DNA of 64,000 nt from Mariniflexile litorale (lineage in GTDB: Bacteria > Bacteroidota > Bacteroidia > Flavobacteriales > Flavobacteriaceae): the NCBI RefSeq assembly GCF_031128465.2, contig NZ_CP155618.1, forward strand, positions 4,020,501-4,084,500, read 5' to 3'. The notes below the pieces were generated by a model that saw only the letters and a list, made by a program, of their open reading frames with translations, was not told the DNA's origin and did no database searches. A program made the position numbers and the translations under genes. Shown here one piece after another: positions 18,413 to 27,469 of the stretch. Within the stretch, counting starts at the first letter, position 1. Every line of letters begins with the position of its first letter.

Positions 18413-18500
18413 TTACAACTTTGAAACTTTAAAACTTTGAAACTTTGTAACCATGAAACTTTGAAACTTTGTAACTATGAAACTATGAAACTTTGAAACC
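18413..18500. repeat. 8-bp tandem repeat, 11 units
   Basis: Eleven consecutive octamers read TTACAACT, TTGAAACT, TTAAAACT, TTGAAACT, TTGTAACC, ATGAAACT, TTGAAACT, TTGTAACT, ATGAAACT, ATGAAACT and TTGAAACC, filling 88 bp exactly. They lie between sdaA and panB. A degenerate relative is at 39561-39600. Confidence 0.9.
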
Positions 18501-18550
18501 TAACATATCTACTTAATTTATTACTTTTACATCCTATCAAAAAAAATAAC

Positions 18551-19369
18551 ATGTCTGTAGCTAAAAAAGAATACAAGCGTATCACCGTAAAAACATTGGT
18601 GGATATGAAAGCCCGTGGTGAAAAAATATCCATGCTAACAGCCTACGATTACACAATGGCTAAAATTGTGGATGGTGCGGGTATAGATGTTATTTTAGTA
18701 GGCGATTCGGCAAGTAATGTAATGGCAGGCCATGAAACCACATTGCCTATTACTTTAGATCAAATGATATATCATGCATCTTCGGTAATTCGAGCTATAG
18801 ATCGTGCCTTGGTAGTGGTAGATTTACCTTTTGGAAGTTACCAAAGTGATCCAAAAGAAGCCTTACGTTCTGCTATTAGAATTATGAAAGAAAGCGGTGG
18901 GCATGCTGTAAAATTAGAAGGTGGTAAAGAAATTAAAGAATCTATAAAACGAATTTTGAATGCTGGTATTCCTGTTATGGGACATTTAGGTTTAACACCA
19001 CAGTCTATTTATAAATTCGGCACTTACACCGTTCGTGCTAAAGAAGAACAAGAAGCTGCAGATTTGATTGAGGATGCCAAATTACTTGAACGTATTGGTT
19101 GTTTTGCTATTGTGCTTGAAAAAATACCTGCAAAACTAGCCCAAGAAGTAGCTGAAAGTGTGAGTATCCCTATTATTGGTATTGGTGCTGGAAATGGTGT
19201 TGATGGACAAGTTTTAGTATTACACGACATGTTAGGCATGACACATGAATTTCATCCGCGCTTTTTACGTCGTTATATGAATTTATATGAAGACATGACC
19301 AATGCTATTTCACAATATGTTGAAGATGTAAAAGCAGTGGACTTCCCTAATGATAATGAACAATATTAA
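18551..19369 (+). CDS. panB: 3-methyl-2-oxobutanoate hydroxymethyltransferase (PanB)
   Basis: First committed step of pantothenate/CoA synthesis: it transfers a hydroxymethyl group from methylene-THF to alpha-ketoisovalerate, giving ketopantoate. The 272-residue length fits. Motifs: [27 protein letters not shown] with the Mg-binding aspartate, [25 protein letters not shown], and [24 protein letters not shown]. The 3' end overlaps the start of the RluA-type gene by about 20 bp, so the two are translationally coupled. panC and panD are not in the window. Confidence 0.98.
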   Translation: MSVAKKEYKRITVKTLVDMKARGEKISMLTAYDYTMAKIVDGAGIDVILVGDSASNVMAGHETTLPITLDQMIYHASSVIRAIDRALVVVDLPFGSYQSDPKEALRSAIRIMKESGGHAVKLEGGKEIKESIKRILNAGIPVMGHLGLTPQSIYKFGTYTVRAKEEQEAADLIEDAKLLERIGCFAIVLEKIPAKLAQEVAESVSIPIIGIGAGNGVDGQVLVLHDMLGMTHEFHPRFLRRYMNLYEDMTNAISQYVEDVKAVDFPNDNEQY

Positions 19370-20111
19370 TAGGCATCAGGCATCAGGCAAAAATAATATT
19401 CGTGAATTAGTGGTTGAAAAAATACTTTCCAATAAAAACAATCTTCAAGTTTTATTTGAAGACAACCATATTATTGTAGTAAACAAACGAGCTGGCGATA
19501 TTGTGCAAGGGGACAAAACCGGTGATAAACCATTAAGTGAGGTTGTTAAAAGTTATATAAAAGACAAATACAAAAAACCTGGAAATGTCTATTTAGGAGT
19601 TGTACATCGTTTAGACCGACCTACCACAGGTCTTGTTATATTTGCAAAGACAAGCAAAGTGCTTCCCCGATTAAATGCTTTATTTGTTTCAAAAGATATT
19701 GATAAAACCTATTGGGCCATTGTAAAAAATGACCCACCGAAAGTTGAAGACACTTTAATTAATTGGCTGAAAAAAAATCCTAAAAACAACAAATCTACTG
19801 CTTACCCAAAAGAAGTAAAAGATAGTAAAAAAGCCATTCTTCATTATAAAATATTAAAGAAATTAGACCTTTATTTTCTACTTGAAATTAATTTAGAAAC
19901 GGGTAGACACCACCAAATACGTTCTCAATTATCAAATATTGGTTGCCCCATAAAAGGCGATTTAAAGTACGGTTTCAATAGAAGCAACAGTGATGCCAGC
20001 ATCCATTTACATGCCAGACACATTACCTTCACGCATCCTGTAAAATTAGAGGTTATAACTATTACTGCTCCTTTACCTAATGATTCTATTTGGAATACTT
20101 GCAACGGTTAA
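19350..20111 (+). CDS. RluA-family pseudouridine synthase
   Basis: RNA pseudouridine synthase of 253 residues. The catalytic aspartate is D89 in [41 protein letters not shown] and [11 protein letters not shown] are the usual C-terminal motifs. No S4 domain is present, as in RluA and TruC types, so the target (23S rRNA or tRNA) is undetermined. ATG 19350 overlaps panB; ATG 19356 is equally good. The first 25 residues include a repeated GGCATCA stretch and are probably not part of the conserved fold, so translation may start later. Confidence 0.92.
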   Translation: MIMNNINRHQASGKNNIRELVVEKILSNKNNLQVLFEDNHIIVVNKRAGDIVQGDKTGDKPLSEVVKSYIKDKYKKPGNVYLGVVHRLDRPTTGLVIFAKTSKVLPRLNALFVSKDIDKTYWAIVKNDPPKVEDTLINWLKKNPKNNKSTAYPKEVKDSKKAILHYKILKKLDLYFLLEINLETGRHHQIRSQLSNIGCPIKGDLKYGFNRSNSDASIHLHARHITFTHPVKLEVITITAPLPNDSIWNTCNG

Positions 20112-20136
20112 TTTCATATCTTTATAAAAAAACATT

Positions 20137-21516
20137 TTGGATAGCATTAGCAACATTGTTTCGTCTCAAAAAACATTTTTTAACTCACAAAAAACAAAAT
20201 CGGTTACAAGCAGATTGGTTTATTTGAACGCTTTAAAAAATGAAATTCTTTCAAAAGAACATGCTATTTATGAAGCATTGTATAAAGACTTTAAAAAATC
20301 AGAGTTTGAAACCTTTATTAGTGAGTTTGGTCTCGTAATATCTCAACTAAATTTGGTGATTAAAAATCTAAACAAATGGGCAAAACCACAACAGGTTAAA
20401 TCCTCTATCTTAACATTCCCTTCAAAAGATTATATCTATAAAGAGCCTTACGGAAACGTGTTGGTTATTTCTCCATGGAATTACCCTTTTTTATTAGCTC
20501 TAGAGCCACTTATTATGGCCGTTGCCGCAGGAAATACAGTAGTTTTAAAACCAAGTGAACTTACCAAACATACCTCGCAAATATTAACCGATATCATTAA
20601 AACCGTTTTTCCTGAAGACTATATTACCTCTGTACAAGGCGATGCACATGTAGCCACAGAATTACTAAGTCAAAAATGGGGTTATATTTTCTTTACAGGA
20701 AGTGTCTCTGTTGGTAAAATAGTAGCTGAAGCAGCAGCCAAACACTTGACCCCTGTTACTTTAGAATTAGGTGGTAAATCGCCCTGTATTATTGATGATA
20801 CCGCCAACTTAAAACTTACAGCAAAACGTTTAGTTTGGGGTAAGTTTTTTAATGCCGGGCAAACATGTATTGCACCCGATTATGTTATAATTAAACGCCA
20901 TATAAAAAAAGAATTTATCGAACTTTTAAAAGAAGAGATAACCCAATTTTATGGAGAAAATCCAAAAGAATCTATAGATTATCCAAGAATTATAAATACT
21001 AAAAACACCCTGTGTTTAGCAAAAATGTTAAAAGACAACCATGTTATTTTTGGAGGAACTATAGATGAAACGGATAACTACGTTGCTCCTACTTTAATTG
21101 ATGAACCAGCATTAGACAGTGAAGTAATGCGTTCTGAAATTTTTGGTCCCATTTTACCCATTCTAACTTATGACACTGAAAAAGATATAGAAAGCATCAT
21201 TACTAATTTTGAAAAACCATTGGCGTTGTATACTTTTTCGAGTAACAAAACTTTTATAAACCATATATTAAATACCTATAGTTTTGGTGGTGGCGTAGTG
21301 AATGACGTTTTAATTCATTTTAGTAACCATAGGCTACCATTTGGAGGCGTTGGTACTAGTGGTATGGGGGTTTATCATGGCAAGCATGGATTTGATACTT
21401 TTTCACATGATAAATCTGTTATAAAGCGAGGGACTTGGCTAGACCCAACTACACGATATGCTCCTTACAAACAAAACTTTGGGTTTATAAAAAAACTATT
21501 TAATTTCTTTTCTTAG
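20137..21516 (+). CDS. Aldehyde dehydrogenase, class 3 type
   Basis: NAD(P)-dependent aldehyde dehydrogenase of 459 residues, the short class 3 (ALDH3-like) form with a hydrophobic C-terminal tail (FGFIKKLFNFF). The catalytic glutamate is in VTLELGGKSPCI and the catalytic cysteine in FFNAGQTCIAPDY. The cofactor region is SPWNYPFLLALEP and VLKPSELTKHTS. The best start is TTG at 20137, because the family begins with a short helix leading to SQKTFF and no ATG is nearby. It oxidises medium or long-chain aldehydes to acids. Its stop overlaps that of the convergent histidine kinase by two bases. Confidence 0.93.
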   Translation: MDSISNIVSSQKTFFNSQKTKSVTSRLVYLNALKNEILSKEHAIYEALYKDFKKSEFETFISEFGLVISQLNLVIKNLNKWAKPQQVKSSILTFPSKDYIYKEPYGNVLVISPWNYPFLLALEPLIMAVAAGNTVVLKPSELTKHTSQILTDIIKTVFPEDYITSVQGDAHVATELLSQKWGYIFFTGSVSVGKIVAEAAAKHLTPVTLELGGKSPCIIDDTANLKLTAKRLVWGKFFNAGQTCIAPDYVIIKRHIKKEFIELLKEEITQFYGENPKESIDYPRIINTKNTLCLAKMLKDNHVIFGGTIDETDNYVAPTLIDEPALDSEVMRSEIFGPILPILTYDTEKDIESIITNFEKPLALYTFSSNKTFINHILNTYSFGGGVVNDVLIHFSNHRLPFGGVGTSGMGVYHGKHGFDTFSHDKSVIKRGTWLDPTTRYAPYKQNFGFIKKLFNFFS

Positions 21517-22316
21517 ATGTCAAAAGGGTAATTAATTACTAATTTAACACCTTTATTTGGTTGTGATGTTAAATCTAGCTTTGCTTTTACAAGTGCCGCT
21601 CTACTTTTCATATTAATTAATCCCGAACCTTTTTCAACGGTATTAATATCAAACCCTTTACCGTCATCTGTTGCAGTAATAATCAGCTGTTTTGGTTGAT
21701 AATCTAAAATAATATTTAAGTTTTTTGCCTCGGAATATTTCACGGAATTTGATAAAAATTCTTGAAGGATTCTAAATATTATAATCTCATGTTTTCTGTT
21801 GATGAACTCAATTTTATCACCTATCATCTTTAGTTCTGCTGACGTGAATTTCATCTTTTTTAATCGATTCAATTCATTAGTTATAGATTTTTCAAAACCT
21901 ATATTTAAAACAACTTCATTGTTTAAGGTTTTAGATAATTGGCGTACTTCTGCTAAACTTTCTTTAAGTGCATCGGAAGTGTCTTTAAATTTATCTTTAA
22001 CATCATCGGCTACTTGCATTTTTAAAATACTTAATTGCATACTTGCAAAAGAGAGTAACTGACCAATATTATCATGTAATTCCCAACCAATATTTTTTAA
22101 AGTTTGCTCCTGTGTTTCAGTCTGTGCTTGAGTAATTTCTGCTTCAAAAGCTTGTTGTTGTTTTACTCTCTCAAGGAGTAATTTGTTTTTACGTTTTAAA
22201 AACACTACAAAAAAAATAATTACTAACGTAGTTACAATAACCAACACGGATATCATGTAAATAAGCAAATACCTCTCGGAAGCGGTACTAGTTAATCGTT
22301 CTGTGGTCTGCACCAT
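21513..22316 (-). CDS. Orphan sensor histidine kinase, NarX/DesK-type (HisKA_3)
   Basis: This 267-residue membrane kinase has one TM helix (about residues 19-40), a short coiled coil and an HisKA_3 phosphoacceptor helix, NIGWELHDNIGQLLSF with H81. The HATPase domain follows, with N box LQEFLSNSVKYSEA, G1 TDDGKGFD and G2 GSGLINMKSRA. No sensor domain is seen, so sensing is probably done by the 7-TM partner encoded just upstream, whose gene overlaps this start by 25 bp. HisKA_3 kinases normally pair with NarL/LuxR-type response regulators; none is adjacent. Confidence 0.9.
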   Translation of the reverse strand: MVQTTERLTSTASERYLLIYMISVLVIVTTLVIIFFVVFLKRKNKLLLERVKQQQAFEAEITQAQTETQEQTLKNIGWELHDNIGQLLSFASMQLSILKMQVADDVKDKFKDTSDALKESLAEVRQLSKTLNNEVVLNIGFEKSITNELNRLKKMKFTSAELKMIGDKIEFINRKHEIIIFRILQEFLSNSVKYSEAKNLNIILDYQPKQLIITATDDGKGFDINTVEKGSGLINMKSRAALVKAKLDLTSQPNKGVKLVINYPFDI

Positions 22317-23014
22317 ATTAAAGCAAATGTAAAAATTGAGTACATGAATATATTAGCAAATAAATAGATTTGCCATCTTAAAAAAATAAAAGTCCAGTCT
22401 CTATTTGAATTTCCTGATTCGTATACGAAATAGACATCATAAAAAACTATTGGTGTAATAATTAACCACCAAATAAAAATTGCTGCACTAATATAAAAAT
22501 TTATAGATTTATAAAATGTTAGAATTCTATCACTTTGTAAGGTTTCTAAAAAGTATAATACCGTACATAAAAAAATGACCAAAGCTCCTAAAATGCTAAT
22601 TACTGTAAAAAACGTGTGAAAAAACCTATTCCAATTAAAAACAATATAAAATATAGAAACAGCTAAAAAAGCATAACTTCCAAACTTAATAATATCTTTA
22701 AAAATTTTGGTTTTTAAAACTTTCACATAATAGAAAGAAAAGAACATAATAGCTCCTATCTTCCAAAACATAGTGGTCCACCAATGATTTGTTTCTATTT
22801 TAGTTCCCATTAAAAAATTCAGAAACCTGTCTTTGCGAACATAAGTTGTGTATCTTCCTATTAACTCACAAAGAGTTAAATAAATCAAAAAATAAATAAA
22901 ATATTTAGCAGTACTATTTTTATATTTCCTAAAAAAAAACACACCAGTTAAGGCTGCAAGCACCTCAACCAAGTGTGTTATTAAAAAATAATTTTTTAAT
23001 AAAAAGTCTTCCAC
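22292..23014 (-). CDS. Seven-TM membrane protein, possible sensor partner of the kinase
   Basis: This 240-residue polytopic protein has about seven hydrophobic helices and few charged loops. Translation starts at GTG 23014, six bases after the previous gene stop region, and the 3' end overlaps the kinase start by 25 bp, so all three genes are one operon. I recognise no named domain. The seven-helix layout and tight coupling to a sensor-less kinase suggest a signal receptor (7TM-DISM-like without the extracellular part), which is inference. A transporter is the alternative. Confidence 0.65.
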   Translation of the reverse strand: MEDFLLKNYFLITHLVEVLAALTGVFFFRKYKNSTAKYFIYFLIYLTLCELIGRYTTYVRKDRFLNFLMGTKIETNHWWTTMFWKIGAIMFFSFYYVKVLKTKIFKDIIKFGSYAFLAVSIFYIVFNWNRFFHTFFTVISILGALVIFLCTVLYFLETLQSDRILTFYKSINFYISAAIFIWWLIITPIVFYDVYFVYESGNSNRDWTFIFLRWQIYLFANIFMYSIFTFALIWCRPQND

Positions 23015-23020
23015 TAGAAA

Positions 23021-23536
23021 TTAATGAGGATACCCATCGTTACCTCCAGTACCTTCATTTAAAGGATCTACAGGGATATTTTCATGTTTATTACCAGCAC
23101 CAAGTAAACTTGGAACATTACTAGCTTCAGATGTTTTTTCATGACCTGTTGGCACAATAAACATGGTATTTCGGTTTCTCTTACTTGGTATTGAACTTTT
23201 ACCATAATTACCTAAATAAATACGAACTCCCGTCATAGTATAACCTACACTATCCGATTGATGTTTTGCATAATACAAATAGTCTTCAACATCTTTTAAA
23301 GTCCACATAACAGAACGCATAGCTTTTCTTGGTCCTTCCACATCAATAAGTGAATCAATCTCAGTATCATTGTTATGAGCCCAATTAGCACTTAGTTTTT
23401 CAGCTTCTAAAATTGTAATGACTCCTGTTGGCCTATCAATTTCAATAGTTTCTTGGTTCACGAAGCGCGGGCAAAAATAATAAGTTAACCCAGCTCCAAT
23501 AATAAATCCCAAAATAATGTACATTAGTTTTTTCAT
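23021..23536 (-). CDS. Membrane-anchored hypothetical protein
   Basis: This 171-residue protein has one N-terminal TM anchor (KKLMYIILGFIIGAGLTYYF) followed by a mostly periplasmic, polar domain. Residues include LEAEKLSANWAH, MRSVMWTLKDVEDYLYYAKHQSD and a flexible C-terminus rich in Gly, Asn and Pro. No known family is recognised. It is the first gene of the operon with the 7-TM protein (6-bp gap) and the histidine kinase, so it may be an accessory or ligand-binding component. Confidence 0.65.
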   Translation of the reverse strand: MKKLMYIILGFIIGAGLTYYFCPRFVNQETIEIDRPTGVITILEAEKLSANWAHNNDTEIDSLIDVEGPRKAMRSVMWTLKDVEDYLYYAKHQSDSVGYTMTGVRIYLGNYGKSSIPSKRNRNTMFIVPTGHEKTSEASNVPSLLGAGNKHENIPVDPLNEGTGGNDGYPH

Positions 23537-23850
23537 GTTTTTAATTTTACGTGATTAATAGCTGCTTAAAAATAGTAAAAATATTTAATGTATGTAAGAT
23601 TAAGTTTTCTGAAATGAAAATTCATCGATAAATTATGTTGCAAACCCACACCTACTGTAAATAACCAATAACCATTAATAGATTCCAACACAAAAAGTTC
23701 TATATTTTAAAAACACTTGTTGGGCTTCTGAAATCCCAAAGAAAATGAACACTTGCATGCAAAAAGAAAAGTAGGGGAGTCAAGTAATCAGCGTACCTCT
23801 ATAAAATACTAGTATTTTATAGAGGTACGCTGATTTATAGAAACTAATCT
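23537..23850. other. Intergenic region with palindrome
   Basis: No gene is seen in 314 bp. The interval carries the promoter region of the kinase operon and the 50-bp palindrome at 23786-23835 near the 3' end of the tail-spike-like gene. Confidence 0.6.
23786..23835. terminator. 50-bp perfect palindrome downstream of the tail-spike-like gene
   Basis: Arms 23786-23810 and 23811-23835 are exact reverse complements over 25 bp with no spacer (core CTATAAAATACTAGTATTTT). It begins 15 bp after the stop of the minus-strand gene and probably ends its transcript. It is similar in size and design to the palindrome at 4680-4731 but has unrelated sequence. Confidence 0.75.
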
Positions 23851-25296
23851 TTATTTTAATAATAACTTTTTAATTTCTTCTAACTCTTTTTCAATGGCTA
23901 GCTGCTTCAACTTTAAAGCTTCGTTTTCCGATTTTAAGACTTTAATTTCTTCGGTTTGTTCTTGAATAGCTTTAACCATTGGAGACATTAAATCATTATA
24001 CCTAACACTTAGCATTCCTTCATCATCTACTGTTATAATGCTACTATTTTTTATGCCGCTATTTTTTAAGGCCTCTCTCAACTCTTGAGCAATAAAGCCA
24101 TATTCGAGTTTATCAGTTTCATTATTATTTCGGTAATAAGACACTGGGCGTAATTTGTTTATGAAATCTAAACCTAAATTAGAATTTTCAATCGTGTTTT
24201 TCAATCTTGCATCTGATGTGACAGACCATGCAACTTGGACTCCTGCGTAAAAAATATATTCGTTACCAATACGCACTTGATTACTTGCAGTAGCCGTTGG
24301 TACTTGAGCCCAAGATCCAATAACTATATTATTATGTCCAGTTGTAGTACTTGAAGCATTGTAGCCGATTGCTATATTTTGTTGCCCTGTTGTATTTGAC
24401 TTAAGTGATAAGTAACCAATTGCCGTATTGTGAGTTCCGGTTGTATTTGCACTAAGTGCCTCAGTTCCTACTGCGGTATTATGAGTTCCAGTTGTATTGA
24501 GTTGAAGCGAGTTTTCACCCATTGCTGTGTTGAACCCCCCTGTTGTATTCCCTTGTAGAGATTGATATCCTATTGCTGTATTGTCAGCTCCAATTGAATT
24601 ATTATGTAGAGAAGATTTTCCTACTGCAGTATTTCTACCCCCTGATGTATTAAGCAATAATGAGTATTCTCCAATAGCAGTATTAAGTATTCCGGTTTCA
24701 TTCGCATTAAGAGAATGGTTTCCTACTGCTGTATTACCACGCCCAACTGTATTAGATGAAAGGGAAGAACCTCCTATAGCAGTATTGCTATAACCCGATG
24801 TGTTAGCTGAAAGAGAAGTGCTCCCTATTGCTGTGTTGCTATATCCAGAAGTATTTGAACTCAAAGTTGAAATACCAAAGGATGTATTTGAATTAGTTAT
24901 CTTACCTGCTAACACGTTATTACGTTTAAAAACCAAATCCTGATTATCTGTAGTGCCAATAAAATTCACTGCTGAGTTGGTACCAGAATTACCTAAAATG
25001 TTCCAAGCATCTTTACTTTCTGTTATTAATCGCAACCATTTTGAACCACCCCAGTAATAATAACCAGGTGTTACATCTAAAACAGTAGCATTGTTATAAA
25101 TTAATAAACTAGTGGTAGGTGATGCTATTGTTGTATTATCTGATGTAGACGATAAACTAATTCTTGGAACTAATACACCTTTGTTTGTGCTAGTAATATC
25201 TAAGACAGAAGAAGCCTTAGGGGTTGTTGTTCCTATACCTACCTGAGCATTAATACCATATGTACATAAAAGTGCGAAAAGTAGTGTTTTTTTCAT
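23851..25296 (-). CDS. Secreted tail-spike-like protein with C-terminal S74 chaperone domain
   Basis: This 481-residue exported protein has a signal peptide (KKTLLFALLCTYGINA). The N-terminal domain is common in Bacteroidota surface proteins (VGIGTTTPKASSVLDITSTN). Ten 17-residue repeats follow (about residues 151-320) with consensus GxxNTAIGxxSLxxNTT; these resemble the trimeric beta-roll of YadA-type heads. A peptidase S74 intramolecular chaperone starts at SDARLKN (361-367), with the LEYGFIAQELREAL block and a C-terminal coiled coil for trimerisation. S74 domains self-cleave at the Ser-Asp after assembly in phage tail spikes. Here a Sec signal and the lack of phage genes point to a host surface trimer. 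There is no type IX secretion tail. Confidence 0.85.
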   Translation of the reverse strand: MKKTLLFALLCTYGINAQVGIGTTTPKASSVLDITSTNKGVLVPRISLSSTSDNTTIASPTTSLLIYNNATVLDVTPGYYYWGGSKWLRLITESKDAWNILGNSGTNSAVNFIGTTDNQDLVFKRNNVLAGKITNSNTSFGISTLSSNTSGYSNTAIGSTSLSANTSGYSNTAIGGSSLSSNTVGRGNTAVGNHSLNANETGILNTAIGEYSLLLNTSGGRNTAVGKSSLHNNSIGADNTAIGYQSLQGNTTGGFNTAMGENSLQLNTTGTHNTAVGTEALSANTTGTHNTAIGYLSLKSNTTGQQNIAIGYNASSTTTGHNNIVIGSWAQVPTATASNQVRIGNEYIFYAGVQVAWSVTSDARLKNTIENSNLGLDFINKLRPVSYYRNNNETDKLEYGFIAQELREALKNSGIKNSSIITVDDEGMLSVRYNDLMSPMVKAIQEQTEEIKVLKSENEALKLKQLAIEKELEEIKKLLLK

Positions 25297-25651
25297 ATAT
25301 AGTGTTTTTTCATTAATAATAGCTCGATAAATATATTAAATTTCGTGTGAAAACACTTCAAAAAGTAAAAAAAACAGATTAAAAACACATTAAACACATA
25401 AATATAGGAAAATTCATGTAAAAAAAACCGATGAAAGGAAAAAAGTGGCAGAAATGACTTTTGATATTATTCCAGAATATAACCAATCCCCTTTTAAATC
25501 ATCTATTTTAGATTCAAAAAACTTAAATTCAATCCATTAAGCTTCGGTAAGTAGTATGATGTATAGCTTTTCACCATATTTATTTAAGATACTTTTCTTA
25601 TTATCATAAAAATCATTATTTAAGTAATGTACAAAAGTATAAGATGCGTTA
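25297..25651. other. Intergenic region, nothing recognised
   Basis: 355 bp of AT-rich sequence between the tail-spike-like gene start and the Lrp/AsnC stop. Both strands carry frequent stops. It presumably holds the tail-spike promoter and the Lrp/AsnC 3' end. Confidence 0.6.
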
Positions 25652-26110
25652 TTATACACTTATTGCCGTTGTGTGTTTCACCTCGTTAATCATAAACATA
25701 CTGTGCGTACTACCAATATGGTTAATACTTGTTAGTTTATTTACCATAAACTCTCTAAAAGCTGCCATGTCTTTTACTAAAACCTTCAATAAATAATCAT
25801 AATCACCACTTATGTGATAGCATTCTAAAACTTCTTCTAAATTAGCCACTTCCTTTTCAAACTTGACTACATAATTTTGAGTATGTTGCGTAAGTTTTAT
25901 GTGGCAAAATGCTACAAATGATTTATTTACCTTTTCCTTTTTAATCAATGCAACATACTTATCAATAATACCTTGTTTTTCAAGTTTTTTTATCCGTTCA
26001 TATACAGCAGTTACTGATAGATTTAAGGTATTAGAAAGTTCTTTATTCGTTTTTTTACTGTCCTGTTGTAATAATGTTATCAGTTTTTTATCAATAAAAT
26101 CAAATTGCAT
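25652..26110 (-). CDS. Lrp/AsnC-family regulator
   Basis: This 152-residue protein has an N-terminal HTH (LITLLQQDSKKTNKELSN, then LSVTAVYERIKKLEKQGII) and a C-terminal RAM domain (ECYHISGDYDYLLKVLVKDM). Such feast/famine regulators bind an amino acid in the RAM dimer interface. It is divergent from a PLP enzyme of methionine/cysteine metabolism 149 bp away, so methionine or a related amino acid is the likely effector and that enzyme the likely target. Confidence 0.95.
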   Translation of the reverse strand: MQFDFIDKKLITLLQQDSKKTNKELSNTLNLSVTAVYERIKKLEKQGIIDKYVALIKKEKVNKSFVAFCHIKLTQHTQNYVVKFEKEVANLEEVLECYHISGDYDYLLKVLVKDMAAFREFMVNKLTSINHIGSTHSMFMINEVKHTTAISV

Positions 26111-26160
26111 AATTGAAAATTTTTCATGAAAATAGGTGCTATCTTCTAATTTATAGTAAA

Positions 26161-26173
26161 TATAACGGTTATA
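26161..26173. promoter_or_regulatory. Candidate Lrp/AsnC operator
   Basis: TATAACGGTTATA is a perfect 6-bp inverted repeat around one central base in the divergent intergenic region. Lrp-type boxes are often short AT-rich palindromes; the assignment is inferred from position. Confidence 0.4.
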
Positions 26174-26259
26174 AGTAATTATATTAGTTTTATTTTCTAT
26201 AAAATAGATTCTACCTTGTTTTTAAAACTAAATTAAATGATTTTTGTTATAAATATAAA

Positions 26260-27468
26260 ATGAAATTCATGGCTTTTAAACCCGCAAATAACATTCAAGA
26301 TTTACAATATTTTGGAGAATTCGGAGGCGTAAATCCTTCCATTTCAGATTCTTCAACCTACACTTTTTTATCAGCAAAAACCATGTTTGATACGTTTGAA
26401 GGTAATGCCGATGGATGTTATTTATACTCACGCCACTCCTCGCCTTCTAATTTATATTTAGGTGAAGCTTTAGCAGCTATGGAAGGTACAGAAACTGCTA
26501 ATGTTTCAGCATCTGGGATGGGGGCGATAACTCCAGCATTACTACAATTATGTGGTGCAGGAGATCATATTGTTTCTAGTAGAACTATATATGGTGGTAC
26601 TTATGCATTCTTAAAAAATTTTACACCACGATTTAATATTAAAACATCTTTTGTAGATATTACAAATTTAGAAATTGTTGAAGCCGCTATTACAAAAAAC
26701 ACGAAGGTATTATATTGTGAATCGGTTAGTAACCCACTTTTAGAAGTTGCAGATATTAAAGGTTTAGCTGCTATAGCAAAAAAACACCAATTAAAATTAA
26801 TAGTTGATAATACGTTTTCCCCACTATCTATATCGCCAGTCAAATTGGGTGCCGATGTAGTGATTCACAGTTTAACAAAATTCATTAACGGTTCTAGTGA
26901 TACTGTGGGAGGTGTGGTTTGTGGTACACAAGAATTTATTAATGATTTACGAAATGTAAATAATGGAGCCTCTATGTTATTAGGCTCTACTATGGATAGT
27001 TTAAGAGCTGCCTCAGTTTTAAAAAATCTGCGTACACTTCATATAAGAATGCAACAACACAGTAAAAACGGATTGTTTTTAGCTGAAAAATTTGAAGCTG
27101 ATGGTTTAAAAACAGTCTATCCTGGACTTAAATCGCATCCTTCACATGAACTATTTAAAAGTATGATGAATACTCAATATGGTTTTGGTGGTATGCTAAC
27201 TATTGATGTAGGTTCTATAGAAAAAGCTAATGAATTGATGGAACTTATGCAAAACCGCAATTTAGGTTATCTTGCTGTTAGTTTAGGTTTTTACAAAACA
27301 CTGTTCAGTGCTCCTGGAACTTCTACATCCTCTGAAATACCTTTAGACGAACAAAAAGCCATGGGTTTAAGTGATGGATTAATTCGTTTTTCTATTGGAT
27401 TAGATGATGATATTGAACGTACTTACAGTATGATGAACGCTTGTATGAAAGAACTTAGTATACTATAA
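26260..27468 (+). CDS. Methionine gamma-lyase / trans-sulfuration family PLP enzyme
   Basis: Cys/Met-metabolism PLP enzyme of 402 residues. The PLP lysine is in VIHSLTKFINGSSDTVGG. The phosphate cup is SASGMGAITPALL, YSRHSSPSNLYL replaces the usual YxRxxNPT, and the cofactor aspartate is in LIVDNTFSPL. The family includes methionine gamma-lyase, cystathionine gamma-lyase and gamma-synthase. The divergent Lrp/AsnC regulator is the pattern seen with methionine gamma-lyase (MdeR-MdeA), so methionine breakdown to 2-oxobutyrate, methanethiol and ammonia is my preferred role. ATG 26269 is an alternative start. Confidence 0.85.
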   Translation: MKFMAFKPANNIQDLQYFGEFGGVNPSISDSSTYTFLSAKTMFDTFEGNADGCYLYSRHSSPSNLYLGEALAAMEGTETANVSASGMGAITPALLQLCGAGDHIVSSRTIYGGTYAFLKNFTPRFNIKTSFVDITNLEIVEAAITKNTKVLYCESVSNPLLEVADIKGLAAIAKKHQLKLIVDNTFSPLSISPVKLGADVVIHSLTKFINGSSDTVGGVVCGTQEFINDLRNVNNGASMLLGSTMDSLRAASVLKNLRTLHIRMQQHSKNGLFLAEKFEADGLKTVYPGLKSHPSHELFKSMMNTQYGFGGMLTIDVGSIEKANELMELMQNRNLGYLAVSLGFYKTLFSAPGTSTSSEIPLDEQKAMGLSDGLIRFSIGLDDDIERTYSMMNACMKELSIL

Positions 27469-27469
27469 A

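Noticed and set aside
23851-25296. Prophage tail gene
   Set aside because: It has a Sec signal and Bacteroidota surface-protein N-terminus, and no capsid, portal, terminase or integrase genes are nearby.
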